A stretch of DNA of 64,000 nt from Isosphaera pallida ATCC 43644 (GCF_000186345.1 NC_014962.1:1674001-1738000), one strand, 5' to 3'; counted from the first letter of the stretch, positions 17,490-27,190 are shown. Translations and numbers: made by a program. The notes: generated by a model not told the origin, from the sequence alone.

Positions 17490-18407
17490 ATGTTGCAAAC
17501 CTTCGACCCTCGCAACCGTGACCTGTTGGTCAATATCAACGGCGTGTTGATCCATCGTGATCGGGCCGGAATCAGTCCGTTCGACTCGGCGGTGCAGGGA
17601 GGCGATGCGGTTTGGGAGGGGTTGAGGCTTTACAATGGCCGCGTCTTCCGCCTGCGCGAACATCTGGACCGACTGCGACGCTCCGCCCAAGCGTTGGCCT
17701 TCTCCACGATTCCCAGCCATGAGTCGATCATTGCCGAGATCAAGAAGACGTTTGAAGCCAATCGCATGTACGACGGCGTTCATACCCGTTTGACATTGAC
17801 CCGAGGGGTCAAAATAACCTCGGGCATGGATCCGCGTTTGAACCAGTTCGGTCCCACCCTGATTGTACTGGCCGAGTTCAAACCACCGGTCTACGGCACC
17901 AAAGGGATTCGTTTGATTACGGCCAGCGTGCGACGACCAAGCCCCGATGTCATCGACCCCAAAATCCATCATTGCAACCTGATCAACTCCATCCTCGCTA
18001 AGATCGAGGCCAACGTCGCCGGGGCCGACGACGCTGTGATGCTCGACAACCACGGTTTCCTGGCGGAAACCAACGCGACGCATCTCTTCGTGATTGAGGG
18101 GGGGGTGGTTCGCACCAGTCGCCCGGTCGCCTGCCCCGAGGGAATCACCCGCGCTGTGGTCTTGGAACTTTGCCGCGACCACGGCATCCCACATGAGGAA
18201 CGCGACTTGACCCAGGCCGAAGCCTATCGCGCTGATGAATGTTTCTGCACCGGCACAATGGGGGAACTCGTCCCGGTTCACCAACTCGACGGCCGACCCA
18301 TCGGCGATGGTCAAACCGCTGGACCGATCACTCAACGTTTGATCACCCTGTTTCACCAACGAGTGGCCCAGGAAGGCGAACGCCTGATCGACTCAGCCTT
18401 CGACTGA
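17490..18407 (+). CDS. class IV aminotransferase (branched-chain / D-amino acid aminotransferase-like)
   Basis: A 305-residue fold-type IV PLP enzyme. It opens VNINGVLIHRDRAGISPFDSA, with GDAVWEGLRLYNGRVF as in IlvE and D-alanine aminotransferase. The likely PLP lysine is K158 in DPKIHHCNLINS, and FLAETNATHLFVIEGG is the phosphate-binding region. It may transaminate branched-chain amino acids, but the family also includes aminodeoxychorismate lyase and D-amino acid transaminases, so ilvE is not assigned. GGGAG sits shortly before the ATG. Probably co-transcribed with the sulfotransferase-like gene upstream. Confidence 0.85.
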   Translation: MLQTFDPRNRDLLVNINGVLIHRDRAGISPFDSAVQGGDAVWEGLRLYNGRVFRLREHLDRLRRSAQALAFSTIPSHESIIAEIKKTFEANRMYDGVHTRLTLTRGVKITSGMDPRLNQFGPTLIVLAEFKPPVYGTKGIRLITASVRRPSPDVIDPKIHHCNLINSILAKIEANVAGADDAVMLDNHGFLAETNATHLFVIEGGVVRTSRPVACPEGITRAVVLELCRDHGIPHEERDLTQAEAYRADECFCTGTMGELVPVHQLDGRPIGDGQTAGPITQRLITLFHQRVAQEGERLIDSAFD

Positions 18408-18609
18408 CCACCAAGGACACTCGTTCTTAATGTTGTCTTAATGTGAGATCCACGTTGCACAAACTCAAAATTTGACTAACATTCTCTGTTATTTCTTCAA
18501 TCTTTCTTGCTGACTTGATTGGCTCTTCAACAGGATTGGTCAAGCTCAAAATGGCTCCGCCGTGAGCGCGGAGAGATCGAAGTGCCTCATCCTGGAAGGG
18601 CTTTCCGCG

Positions 18610-19488
18610 ATGGTGAATCAAAAGACGTTGCGGGGATTGGTCGCTGTGGCGTTGCCGCTTGCGATCCTCACCGCGCCGGCACGAGGTGACATCACCACGT
18701 TCAACTTCGACGGCAACCTAGCGGCCGACCCGGGTACTGGTCCCTCGACCCTTGGCTACTTCAACGGCGTGGTCACCTCGTCAGCCGTGTCGTTCGGCAC
18801 CACCCAAAGCTTCGGGATCGCCGATTTCGCCGACGGCGTCGGCACGGTCATGCGGATTCCGGCTTTTTCCCCTCTTCAGGGCATCGAACTCATTCCCAAT
18901 CGTCCCGCCAACGGCGGTGGGAGCTTGATCAACCAGTACACGATGATTTTTGACGTTTACATCACCGGCACCAACTGGTTCGCCTTCTACCAGACAAACA
19001 ATTTGAACCTCAACGACAGCGAATTCTTCAAGAACCCAGGCCCAATCGGTGGCATCGGAATCAATGGCAATTACAGTGGTGGACTTGCGATCAACACCTG
19101 GGCTCGAGTGGGGGTGGTGGTCGATTTGACCCAGCCCACGGCTAATCGGATGCGTAAGTTCATTAATGGGGTTTTCGTCGGCCAAAACACCGGGATCACC
19201 GGCGTGGACGGTCGCTGGGCGATGTTCGCGGGCACGACCCGAACTCTGCTGTTCACCGATAATAACAATGAGACGACACCGGCGTTTGTGGGGGCGTTTC
19301 TGTTCGCCGACGAAGCGTTCAGCGACGCGCAAATGCAAGCCTTGGGCGGTCCGTCTGCCTTTGGCTTCGTTCAGCCGCTCAACGACCCGATTCCGGAACC
19401 TTCTACTTGGCTGATCTCAGCTCTGGTGCTGGGGATCGTCGGAGTCGTTGGTGTGCGTCGCGCCCGAATCGGGCGGAGCGTCGCTTGA
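18610..19488 (+). CDS. PEP-CTERM sorted exported protein, LamG-like
   Basis: A 292-residue secreted protein. It has an N-terminal signal (LVAVALPLAILTAPARG), a body rich in Asn/Gly with beta-strand character resembling a concanavalin/LamG-like domain (NQYTMIFDVYITGTNW), and a C-terminal PEP-CTERM tail: PEPSTW, a hydrophobic helix, and RRARIGR. Such tails are cut by an exosortase and direct the protein to the cell surface or matrix; no exosortase gene is in this window. The ATG at 18610 follows an upstream in-frame extension that lacks signal character. Precise role unknown. Confidence 0.85.
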   Translation: MVNQKTLRGLVAVALPLAILTAPARGDITTFNFDGNLAADPGTGPSTLGYFNGVVTSSAVSFGTTQSFGIADFADGVGTVMRIPAFSPLQGIELIPNRPANGGGSLINQYTMIFDVYITGTNWFAFYQTNNLNLNDSEFFKNPGPIGGIGINGNYSGGLAINTWARVGVVVDLTQPTANRMRKFINGVFVGQNTGITGVDGRWAMFAGTTRTLLFTDNNNETTPAFVGAFLFADEAFSDAQMQALGGPSAFGFVQPLNDPIPEPSTWLISALVLGIVGVVGVRRARIGRSVA

Positions 19489-19578
19489 TCGATCCTCCGG
19501 CTTCGTTGTGTGGGGACGTGACGGTTTGGGATCGCTGACTGGTTTGTCCTGACGCAGCGCGGTTGCCACGCGGTTTCA

Positions 19579-19594
19579 ACACGCCTGAGCGTGT
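19579..19594. terminator. candidate hairpin between convergent PEP-CTERM and TolC-like genes
   Basis: ACACGC-CTGA-GCGTGT forms a perfect 6-bp stem with a four-base loop between two converging genes. There is no U-tract, so it may be a weak bidirectional terminator only. Confidence 0.3.
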
Positions 19595-19637
19595 CGAGAC
19601 CGCGGCGCGTTTGCGAGCGCAGAGGATACACGACGAG

Positions 19638-22112
19638 TCACTTGGGAGCTGGCGGCTGGGAGATCGCCAGTCCGGAGGGGGGACCAATGGCGTGGGTGTT
19701 GGAGCCGGGGGGCACAGGTCCCACGGCGTGGCTTAGCGCGTTGGCGGCTCGACGCAGCGGAACCACTGGTCCATCGCGCCAGGGTTTGACCGCCTGAACA
19801 TGAGTGGGAATGACACCCTCCACGCCCACTGGCAACGGATCCGCGTTCGCCTTGAGCTTCGCGGAGTCCGCCTCCTTGCCGAGAGTGACGCTTCCCGTGT
19901 TGGGATCATGGATAATGACTGGATTTCCAAGCGCGCGAAGCAAACGGAATTGGGTCAGATTGTGGTCGGTGGTGGCCTGAAGGTGTTCCCGTCGGAGGTG
20001 ATCGAGCGCGAGAAGGGTTTCGAGAACGTCGGCCGGTGGTCGATCGCCGTCTCGGAGTTCCTCGACGTGGCGACGATAGGTTTCGACCGCCTCCCGGACG
20101 TTGGCTTCAAGCAGGGTCATCCGTTCGGAGGCGGCGGTGAGGCGACGGGATTCGGCAACCACTTCGGCGGCGACCTGATCCTGCACCTGAAGCCACCGAA
20201 GCGCCGCGGCCCGTTGTTCGGCGGCGCGGCGCCGGACCTCGGCCCGATCGGCCAACCCCAACCCCTCGACCTGCCAGAACAGTCCCACGTCGGCGTCGCC
20301 GCGTCCTCCCAAGCCACCAAGGTCGCCGTCGCCCCCGCCGGCGAAGCCGCCGCCGGTATAGCTGAGAGCCAGGCTGGGCACCAGAGGACGCAGACGGGCT
20401 TGGCGCAGCCGGGTGAGGGTTGCTTCAACCAGTTCGCGCGCGCTTTCGAGTTCGGGGCGATGTCGCAGGGCGGTCACAATCAACTCGTCGAGGTCAAGGT
20501 TAGGCGGGACAAGAGGAACCGCCAGGGCTGCTGGATCGGTCGGGGCGACCAAAATCCGTGGGTCTAGACGCAAAAGCCCCACCAGTTCGGCCGAAATTGC
20601 CTGAAACTCGCCCCGCTCGCGGACGGCTCGCGCCTGGAGTCGGCGTTGTTGGTCACGCGCTCGCCTGAGGTCGGTCGCCAGTTGTGGAGCGATCGCTGAC
20701 TCGGTTTCCAGCAATTGAGCCACGAGTTCCAATTCGTCTAGAGTTTGATTGGAGATTGTCCAGTGTCCCAAGGCTTGAGTGAGACGAACATACGTTTCGG
20801 CGGCTCGTAGCAAAGCATCATTGGTGACGGCGGCCTGGTCGGCTTGACGCGCGGCCGTTTCTTGAAGGGCCGCGAGCGGCTCGAAGATGGCGTCGGAGAA
20901 CCGGATCACGCTGGTCAAGACGTTGCCGCGTTGAGGACCCCCGGCGGGGATCGGACCTTGAGCGGACACGCCGGCGGTCGCTCCGCCGCCCAGAAAGAGG
21001 CTGTTGCGGCCAACATCCACAACCTCGCCGCGCTCGTTTTGAACCCGACCATCCAGACGGAGGAACTGGGTTCCAAAGAAAAGGTTAGGAAGCCAAAGTG
21101 TTTTGGCCCTCTCAGCGCGTGCGGTGGCAATCTGCACCCCTTCGGCGGCCAGAGCAATCTCTAGATCGTGAGCTCCGGCCAACTTGAGAACGCTTGGCAG
21201 GTCGATCGGATAAACCTGGCTCGCTCCCAGCGTGATGGAGCGAATCGGTTGCGGTTGAATCTCGGCCGTAGCAGATGAAGGCGGAGCTTGGGACTCACGA
21301 GAAGGGCGTGGCTGGATCGAGCCAGCTTCGTTGTGCGGCTCTAAGGAGTTCGAGGAGGGTTTGACACGAATGGAGCCCAGTTCATCGGGCGTGGCGACGG
21401 GTTCGAACTGAGTTTCGGGGGGAGCCTCGACCAACTCCAGCAAGGTTGGCGGCTCGGAGGAGGTCTTCTCAGACGTGCGGGGTGTGGAAGCCGGGTTTGG
21501 TTCACTCATGACCAAGGGCGTCGGCGCGGAGGACCGCGTGGCCGCGTCGGTAGATAGGATGGGAGAGGGTCGGGAGAGGTCGACCGCGTCGGGAGGCAGA
21601 GCCCGATCGCCGGGTTCCATCATCAACGGCTTGGCAGTGGCTGAGGTCCCCGGCGGAATGGATTCCACGTCCGGGTCATGCCCATGAGGAGGGTTGCTTG
21701 AATGTGGAGCGCTAGATGCCAACAGGATGGGTGGCGGGGGAACAGTCTCCGGATCGAACGGAACAGCGTGGTGGGGCGGTACGTCCGTCGCGGCGCGGGA
21801 TGGCGGTGGAGGGGATGCTGGTGATGATCGGGTCTGGGCGACGGATTGCACGGGAACGGCGTCTTGATCCTGGTCTTTCACAGGGGTGGGGTTCCAAGCC
21901 GGCAAACGGCGCGCGAACGCGGGGGGATCGCTTGATTCGAGCTTGGGCGCGTTGATTCGAGCCTTCCAGGGCCAACCACCGCCAGACCAGGCCCAACCCA
22001 GCCCACCCAGGCCCAGAACCAACGCCACCGCAACCCGTCGTCGCGTGCCGAGCCACCACGCTGAGCGTGCCGGGGAACCGGCGTTCGTCGCGACGGTGCT
22101 GGGTCGGGTCAT
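19638..22112 (-). CDS. TolC-like outer membrane efflux protein with long low-complexity N-terminal linker
   Basis: An 824-residue protein. Residues 27-42 form a hydrophobic segment after a triple-arginine stretch (signal peptide or anchor). Residues about 50-290 are Pro/Ser/Thr-rich low-complexity sequence. From about 293 (VYPIDLPSVLKLAGAHDLEIAL) to about 740 it shows the alternating long helices of the OEP/TolC family, with two related halves. TolC homologues form trimeric outer-membrane channels for drug or metal efflux or type I secretion. They are usually 420-500 residues, so the linker is exceptional. GAGGTGAG precedes the ATG at 22112. No inner-membrane pump or periplasmic adaptor is adjacent. 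Confidence 0.85.
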   Translation of the reverse strand: MTRPSTVATNAGSPARSAWWLGTRRRVAVALVLGLGGLGWAWSGGGWPWKARINAPKLESSDPPAFARRLPAWNPTPVKDQDQDAVPVQSVAQTRSSPASPPPPSRAATDVPPHHAVPFDPETVPPPPILLASSAPHSSNPPHGHDPDVESIPPGTSATAKPLMMEPGDRALPPDAVDLSRPSPILSTDAATRSSAPTPLVMSEPNPASTPRTSEKTSSEPPTLLELVEAPPETQFEPVATPDELGSIRVKPSSNSLEPHNEAGSIQPRPSRESQAPPSSATAEIQPQPIRSITLGASQVYPIDLPSVLKLAGAHDLEIALAAEGVQIATARAERAKTLWLPNLFFGTQFLRLDGRVQNERGEVVDVGRNSLFLGGGATAGVSAQGPIPAGGPQRGNVLTSVIRFSDAIFEPLAALQETAARQADQAAVTNDALLRAAETYVRLTQALGHWTISNQTLDELELVAQLLETESAIAPQLATDLRRARDQQRRLQARAVRERGEFQAISAELVGLLRLDPRILVAPTDPAALAVPLVPPNLDLDELIVTALRHRPELESARELVEATLTRLRQARLRPLVPSLALSYTGGGFAGGGDGDLGGLGGRGDADVGLFWQVEGLGLADRAEVRRRAAEQRAAALRWLQVQDQVAAEVVAESRRLTAASERMTLLEANVREAVETYRRHVEELRDGDRPPADVLETLLALDHLRREHLQATTDHNLTQFRLLRALGNPVIIHDPNTGSVTLGKEADSAKLKANADPLPVGVEGVIPTHVQAVKPWRDGPVVPLRRAANALSHAVGPVPPGSNTHAIGPPSGLAISQPPAPK

Positions 22113-22448
22113 AATCTCACCTCGTCCGACTCGTCCATTCCCTTGTCAAGCCGTTCCCGTCGAACCCGCTCGAACCTCCCCATACCGTCCCGTCTCCAGA
22201 CCCAACGGAAACGCTGCCGTCTGGGAAACAGGACCGACATCGGGTAGAGTGCGTCGAGGAACGCTCCACTTCGCCTTGGATCACCAACCAGACCCAAGGC
22301 AAATTGAGGGCGAACCACGAATCCCTCCTCCGATGGTTTCGGTTCGACTGCATGGGAGCTTGAGTCCGATTTCATCGATTCCTCTGATGTGGAAAGTCGT
22401 GGCGATTCCTTCGACTCCATCGATTGGGCGGTTTGGGGAGCGGGCTCC
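22113..22448. other. intergenic region between divergent TolC-like and CNNM transporter genes
   Basis: About 335 bp expected to hold two divergent promoters. No clear -35/-10 pair was found by eye, and open frames here lack start signals. Confidence 0.35.
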
Positions 22449-23939
22449 ATGACGGGGAGCGACGCGGCGTTGGTGGCGCTGCTGTTGTTCGCCAACGCGC
22501 TGTTTGTGGCCGCTGAGTTCGCCCTTGTGAAGGTCAGGGTGAGCCAAATCGACGAATTGGTTGAACGTGGTCACACCTTGGCCAAAATGACCCGACGAAT
22601 GCTCGACCAGCTGGACAGCTACATTTCGGCGGCCCAGTTGGGGATCACGCTGGCGAGCCTGGCGCTGGGGCGTGTCATCGAATCCAGCGTCGAACCGATG
22701 ATCGCCGGGGCGTTCAAGCGCTTGGGTTTGGAGGACTCCGCGGCCGGGATCGAAGCACATGGCGGGGTTGTCGTCCCCCTGTTGGCGTTGGGAATCACCA
22801 CCTTTTTTCATATCAGCCTAGGTGAACAGGTACCCAAGATTCTCGCCATCCGCACCGCACGAACCGTAGCGCTTTGGACCGGGCCGCCGATGGTCGTATT
22901 CCACTTTGTGTGTTACCCGGTCATCGTATTGTTCAGCGGTTTCACCAACTTCGTGTTGCGGCTGATGCGGGTGGCTCCGGCTGATCTGGAGCATTCGCAC
23001 ACCTCGCACGAATTGCGCAAAATGGTGGCCGAGAGCTTTCGCAGCGGCCAATTGACCGATGAATCCCGCTCGATGATCGAAAACGTCCTCACGCTGGGCG
23101 AGAAAACCGCGCGACGAGTTATGATTCCGCGTCCCGACATTGTGTCGCTGAGTCTGTCTCGGCCGTTCGAGGAGAACCTCAAACTCATCCGCACCAGCCA
23201 CCACAGCCGCTTGCCGATTGGTCGGGACGACTTGGAGGAAATTCTTGGGGTGGTCCACGTCAAAGACGTGGTCGAAGCCGAAGGACGGTTGGCCTCCAAC
23301 GACGACCTGGTGGCTCTGGCTCGCCCGGTTCCCCTCTTTCCCGAAACCATTCGACTCAACCAACTGTTCAAAGAGCTTCGGGCAAGGCAAACCCATCTCG
23401 CGATGTTGGCCGATGAGTTTGGCAGTCTGGTGGGAATGGTGACTCTAGAAAACGTGTTGGAGGCGTTGGTCGGTCCCATTTTGGACGAATTCGACCAGGA
23501 GCCCCCCGAAATCCAAGCCGACTCCACACAGCCCGGCGCGTTCTGGATCCTTCCCACCTGTCCTCTGGACACCTTTGAACAAGTGTGTGGTCTGAAGCTG
23601 TCGAACCAGACCGAAGCCGATACCCTTGGGCAATTCGTTTTGGAGCGGTTGGGGCGGTTGGCCAAGATCGGCGATGTCGTGAACGTAGGCGCGCATCGTT
23701 TGCGCGTGATCGAAGCCGATCGAACCCGAATCCGACGTCTTCGGCTTGAACCGATCAGCCCAACTGGGTTGTCATCGTCATTGACGCTAGCGGTGGAAAC
23801 CGCCACCGCGAAGGTGGCGGCCGATCCCATCGTCGCTCGCGTTGAACACGAGGCCGGGTTTTCTCCGGTTTCGGATCTCGGCGACCAGGCGATTGCCACC
23901 ACATCCGGGGAGGATCGCCGAGCCAAGGAGTCGGACTAG
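22449..23939 (+). CDS. CNNM/CBS-domain membrane protein (HlyC/CorC family)
   Basis: A 496-residue inner-membrane protein. Residues 1-190 are the CNNM (DUF21) membrane domain, starting LVALLLFANALFVAAEFALVKV. Residues about 210-330 are a CBS pair (RVMIPRPDIVSLSL, LPIGRDDLEEILGVVHVKD, LAMLADEFGSLVGMVTLEN). Residues about 350-435 are the CorC/HlyC C-terminal domain. The family exports or regulates Mg2+ and Co2+ and senses nucleotides through CBS. The ATG at 22449 has GGGGAG upstream; an in-frame extension from 22389 is not needed. It is divergent from the TolC-like gene. Confidence 0.92.
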   Translation: MTGSDAALVALLLFANALFVAAEFALVKVRVSQIDELVERGHTLAKMTRRMLDQLDSYISAAQLGITLASLALGRVIESSVEPMIAGAFKRLGLEDSAAGIEAHGGVVVPLLALGITTFFHISLGEQVPKILAIRTARTVALWTGPPMVVFHFVCYPVIVLFSGFTNFVLRLMRVAPADLEHSHTSHELRKMVAESFRSGQLTDESRSMIENVLTLGEKTARRVMIPRPDIVSLSLSRPFEENLKLIRTSHHSRLPIGRDDLEEILGVVHVKDVVEAEGRLASNDDLVALARPVPLFPETIRLNQLFKELRARQTHLAMLADEFGSLVGMVTLENVLEALVGPILDEFDQEPPEIQADSTQPGAFWILPTCPLDTFEQVCGLKLSNQTEADTLGQFVLERLGRLAKIGDVVNVGAHRLRVIEADRTRIRRLRLEPISPTGLSSSLTLAVETATAKVAADPIVARVEHEAGFSPVSDLGDQAIATTSGEDRRAKESD

Positions 23940-24028
23940 GCAAGGAAAGAACACTCAAAAAGAATCGATCGATCACGCCCCGCTTTCCACTTTCCCGGCG
24001 AACCAAGATCGAATCCGAATCCAGTCGT

Positions 24029-24700
24029 TCAGCGCGAGATGTCCTCCTCGAAGAATTTGAGGAATTCCTCGTCCGAGATCATTTCCTCGTCGGGCTTGGA
24101 TTGAGGAGTATACTGGAGTTCAAACTCTTCTTTAGCCACGATGTCGGACGAATTGGAATCACCTTTGGCGTGACGAGAGGACGAGGACCGCGCTCCTGAA
24201 GCGGTTGGACGCTCCAACTCGGAGTTCTCCTCATCAATGCGGATGCCTGCCGGAGCGGAACCGGCCGATCGCGCCTCGCGGGTGAGCCCAGCCAGTTCCA
24301 TCAGCGACTTGCGGCCATGTCCCGACTCACCGCCTTGGCTGTGAAGTTCCCGCTCGATTTCAATGAGTTGCTGATGACCCACCACGCTGTCCGGGGCATG
24401 GGGTTCATATTCGATGCGGTACAGGTGAGTGGCGAACGCCAAAATGTCGTCGGGCAGAACGGAATGCTCGGTGGTGATGCGTTGACCGTTGATCAACGTG
24501 CCGTTGGTGCTGCCCAAATCCCGGACGTACCAAAGGCCGTTGTGGAATCGCAGCACACAGTGTTTGCCCGAGACGTTTTCGAAATCGAGACGAATATCGT
24601 TGGTTGGACGTCGCCCCACCTTGAGCTCGCCACGAACCAAGGGAACCGGATCGCCGCCGCCGATGGGCTTGAGGGTTCCCAGCAGCTTAGTGTCAGACAT
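24029..24700 (-). CDS. FHA domain protein
   Basis: A 223-residue protein with an FHA domain at about residues 20-95. The conserved residues are all visible: GRRPTNDIRL, VSGKHC and LRFHNGLWYVRDLGSTNGT. FHA domains bind phosphothreonine peptides, so this protein probably reads Ser/Thr kinase signalling; a kinase gene lies 7 kb away. The C-terminal half is charged, without recognisable domain. GAGG lies 11 bases before the ATG. The adapter role is inferred from the family. Confidence 0.9.
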   Translation of the reverse strand: MSDTKLLGTLKPIGGGDPVPLVRGELKVGRRPTNDIRLDFENVSGKHCVLRFHNGLWYVRDLGSTNGTLINGQRITTEHSVLPDDILAFATHLYRIEYEPHAPDSVVGHQQLIEIERELHSQGGESGHGRKSLMELAGLTREARSAGSAPAGIRIDEENSELERPTASGARSSSSRHAKGDSNSSDIVAKEEFELQYTPQSKPDEEMISDEEFLKFFEEDISR

Positions 24701-25331
24701 GACTATGAGGACCTCGCAAGCGGACGAGTCGTTCCGTGGAAGAAGACCGTAACGGAACCATGTTCAAACCCGCCTTTGGTATGACAAGTTCCTGGCTGCT
24801 ACAGCGGGCGAAGGAAAAGAAAAACGATCGACTCGACTGAGCCAGGCGACTCGTTTCCACCTTCAGGGTAGTCGTCCCCCTTCAGTTCGAGCAAGTCGAA
24901 ACCTCCAACAACTTGGTGGTGCGGTGAGTCAAACCCCGAATTCTACGAACAACGGCGGCGGGTTGGGACGGCTCGGAACCTGGTCGCTCGTCGATCCAAC
25001 CGTCTTGTCAAGGGCGCGTCGGTTGTTTAGAATCATGAATGCTTCCACCGAGCGCGAGGTGGGATGCGTCGCCGATCCCATTTCCTCATTTTTTCGCGTC
25101 GCGTGGATGACCATCGCGCAGGTTACCGCACGACGCGCCGCTCCGGTGATCGGACGGCTCTGGTTCCATGTTTCGATCCGTTCCGATCAGATCTCCCAAC
25201 TGGTCGCTTTTCCCATCGGCCAGAATGGGTCGCCTTGATTCAGAACTCCGGATCGCTCCCGTTCCCAGTCGCCCCCGACCCACCGACGGCTCGGCCCTAA
25301 CCCGGGGCCGTTTCCTTCCCTGCCCCCCATT
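24701..25331. other. long intergenic/leader region upstream of rpsA
   Basis: About 630 bp with no convincing gene. An open frame at 24924-25238 lacks a ribosome site and any domain. The strong promoter at 25005-25033 lies inside, implying a leader of about 290 nt for the S1 mRNA. Confidence 0.45.
25005..25033 (+). promoter_or_regulatory. strong sigma-70-like promoter for rpsA
   Basis: TTGTCA (25005-25010) and TAGAAT (25028-25033) are separated by exactly 17 bp, each matching five of six consensus bases. Transcription would start near 25040, about 290 nt before the S1 start codon. Confidence 0.55.
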
Positions 25332-27116
25332 ATGGTTGATCGAAACCTCCTTCGCGAATTTGACGTCGATGACGACGAAATGCAATCCATCGTCGCCGTT
25401 GACGGCCCCGACGCCCTGGACGACTTCCTGGGTTCGGGTCCCAGTTACGAGAATAACACCATCGTTCCCGGTAAAATCATCGACATCCTCAATGACGAGG
25501 AAGTCGTGGTGGATGTCGGGTACAAGTCCGAGGGCCGAGTTAAGCTCTCCGAATGGAGTGACTCCCCCCCACCGCAGATCGGCGACACCGTCGAATTCCT
25601 GCTGGAGGATATGAACGACCAGACCGGGGAAATCGTGCTCTCGTACCGCAAGGCTGAGCGCATCCGGGCCTGGGAACGAGTCATCGCCAAGTACAAGGAA
25701 AACGATGTTGTCAAGGGTAAGGTCACCCGCAAAATCAAAGGTGGCCTTCTGGTCGATATCGGCGTCAATGTCTTCCTCCCCGCCAGCCAGGTTGATATTC
25801 GGCGGCCTCCCGACATCGGCGACTACATCGATCAGGAGATCGAGTGCGTCATCCTCAAAATCGACGAAGCCCGTCGTAACATCGTCGTCTCGCGGCGCAA
25901 ACTCATCGAAATGACCCGTGAACTCCAGAAGAAAACTCTTCTGGCTGAGATTGAACCGGGCCAAATTCGCAAGGGCGTCGTCAAGAACATCGCCGACTTC
26001 GGCGCATTCGTGGACCTCGGCGGCATCGACGGCCTGCTGCATATCACCGACATGTCCTGGGGACGGATCAACAACCCCACCGACATGGTGGCGATCAACG
26101 ATGAAATCGAAGTTTACGTCATCCACGTAGACAAGGAAAAGGAAAAAATCGCGCTGGGACTCAAACAAAAGACCGCCAGCCCCTGGGACAACGTGGCCGA
26201 GAAGTACCCCGTCGGCAGCAAGGTCACTGGCGAGGTCGTCAATGTGATGTCCTATGGCGCGTTCGTCAAACTGGAAGAAGGCATCGAAGGTTTGGTTCAC
26301 ATCTCCGAAATGTCGTGGACCAAGCGCATCAACCACCCCAGCGAACTGGTCAACATCGGCGACAAAGTCGAAGTGGTCGTGCTCAACATCAACAAGGAGA
26401 AACAGGAAATCTCCTTGGGTATGAAGCAAACTCAGATCAATCCTTGGGACCAGGTCGCCGTCAAGTATCCGCCCAACACCGAGATTGAAGGCACCGTTCG
26501 CAACCTCACCAACTACGGCGCGTTCATCGAGATCGAAGAAGGGATCGACGGCTTGCTGCACATCTCTGACATGTCCTGGACACGGAAAATCGGTCACCCC
26601 AACGAGCTTCTGCAAAAAGGGGAGCGCATCCGCTGCCAGGTCCTGTCGGTCGATCAGGAACGCAAGCGGATTGCGCTGGGACTCAAGCAACTCCGCGAGG
26701 ATCCCTGGGAAAACGATATCCCCAAACGCTATCAGCCCAATCAGATGGTCACCGGCAAGGTCACCAAGCTGACCAACTTTGGTGTCTTTGTCGAACTGGA
26801 GCCAGGTTTGGAAGGCCTCCTGCACATCTCCGAACTCTCCGATCAAAAGGTCGAGAGTCCCGACGACGTGGTGCAACTCGGCCAGGAGATCGAAGTTCGC
26901 GTCTTGCGGGTCGATCGCAACGAGCGTAAGATCGGTTTGTCGCTCAAGAAGCCCCCGTCCGACGAGGTTGCCGGAGCGGAACTCGGGGAACGTCAACTCG
27001 CTGAAGCCGGTTCCGACGAGGATGCCGCGAAGCAGACTTCGCCCGCGACGTCGTCGGCTCCGCTCAAGGGAGGGCTGGGCGAGTCCGGCCCGCTTTTCGA
27101 AATGCCTTCCTCCTGA
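25332..27116 (+). CDS. rpsA: 30S ribosomal protein S1
   Basis: A 594-residue protein with six S1 RNA-binding repeats at about residues 41-112, 125-197, 212-283, 295-370, 382-457 and 470-540. Repeats 3 to 6 carry the usual YGAFV/FGVFV and GLLHISDMS motifs. S1 brings mRNA to the 30S subunit. Repeats 1 and 2 are divergent, as is usual because they bind the ribosome. The C-terminal tail of about 50 residues is acidic and Ala/Ser-rich. It stands alone with its own promoter and a strong terminator at 27154-27190. Confidence 0.95.
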   Translation: MVDRNLLREFDVDDDEMQSIVAVDGPDALDDFLGSGPSYENNTIVPGKIIDILNDEEVVVDVGYKSEGRVKLSEWSDSPPPQIGDTVEFLLEDMNDQTGEIVLSYRKAERIRAWERVIAKYKENDVVKGKVTRKIKGGLLVDIGVNVFLPASQVDIRRPPDIGDYIDQEIECVILKIDEARRNIVVSRRKLIEMTRELQKKTLLAEIEPGQIRKGVVKNIADFGAFVDLGGIDGLLHITDMSWGRINNPTDMVAINDEIEVYVIHVDKEKEKIALGLKQKTASPWDNVAEKYPVGSKVTGEVVNVMSYGAFVKLEEGIEGLVHISEMSWTKRINHPSELVNIGDKVEVVVLNINKEKQEISLGMKQTQINPWDQVAVKYPPNTEIEGTVRNLTNYGAFIEIEEGIDGLLHISDMSWTRKIGHPNELLQKGERIRCQVLSVDQERKRIALGLKQLREDPWENDIPKRYQPNQMVTGKVTKLTNFGVFVELEPGLEGLLHISELSDQKVESPDDVVQLGQEIEVRVLRVDRNERKIGLSLKKPPSDEVAGAELGERQLAEAGSDEDAAKQTSPATSSAPLKGGLGESGPLFEMPSS

Positions 27117-27153
27117 TTCAACTTGTCAGGATCATTCTTCATCCATATCCATA

Positions 27154-27190
27154 GGGAGACGGCGATTACCAATCAAGATCGCCGTCTCCC
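27154..27190 (+). terminator. rpsA terminator
   Basis: A perfect 13-bp stem, GGGAGACGGCGAT (27154-27166) with ATCGCCGTCTCCC (27178-27190), and an 11-base loop, followed by a T-rich ATTTCGTTTCG. It lies 37 bp after the S1 stop and may also end the converging methyltransferase transcript. Confidence 0.8.

Noticed and set aside
17361-18359. 332-codon minus-strand frame opposite the aminotransferase
   Set aside because: The plus-strand aminotransferase has clear motifs; this frame has none.
25086-26996. 636-codon open frame on the minus strand opposite rpsA
   Set aside because: It is an antisense shadow of the S1 repeats: it mirrors their periodicity and has no ribosome site or domain.
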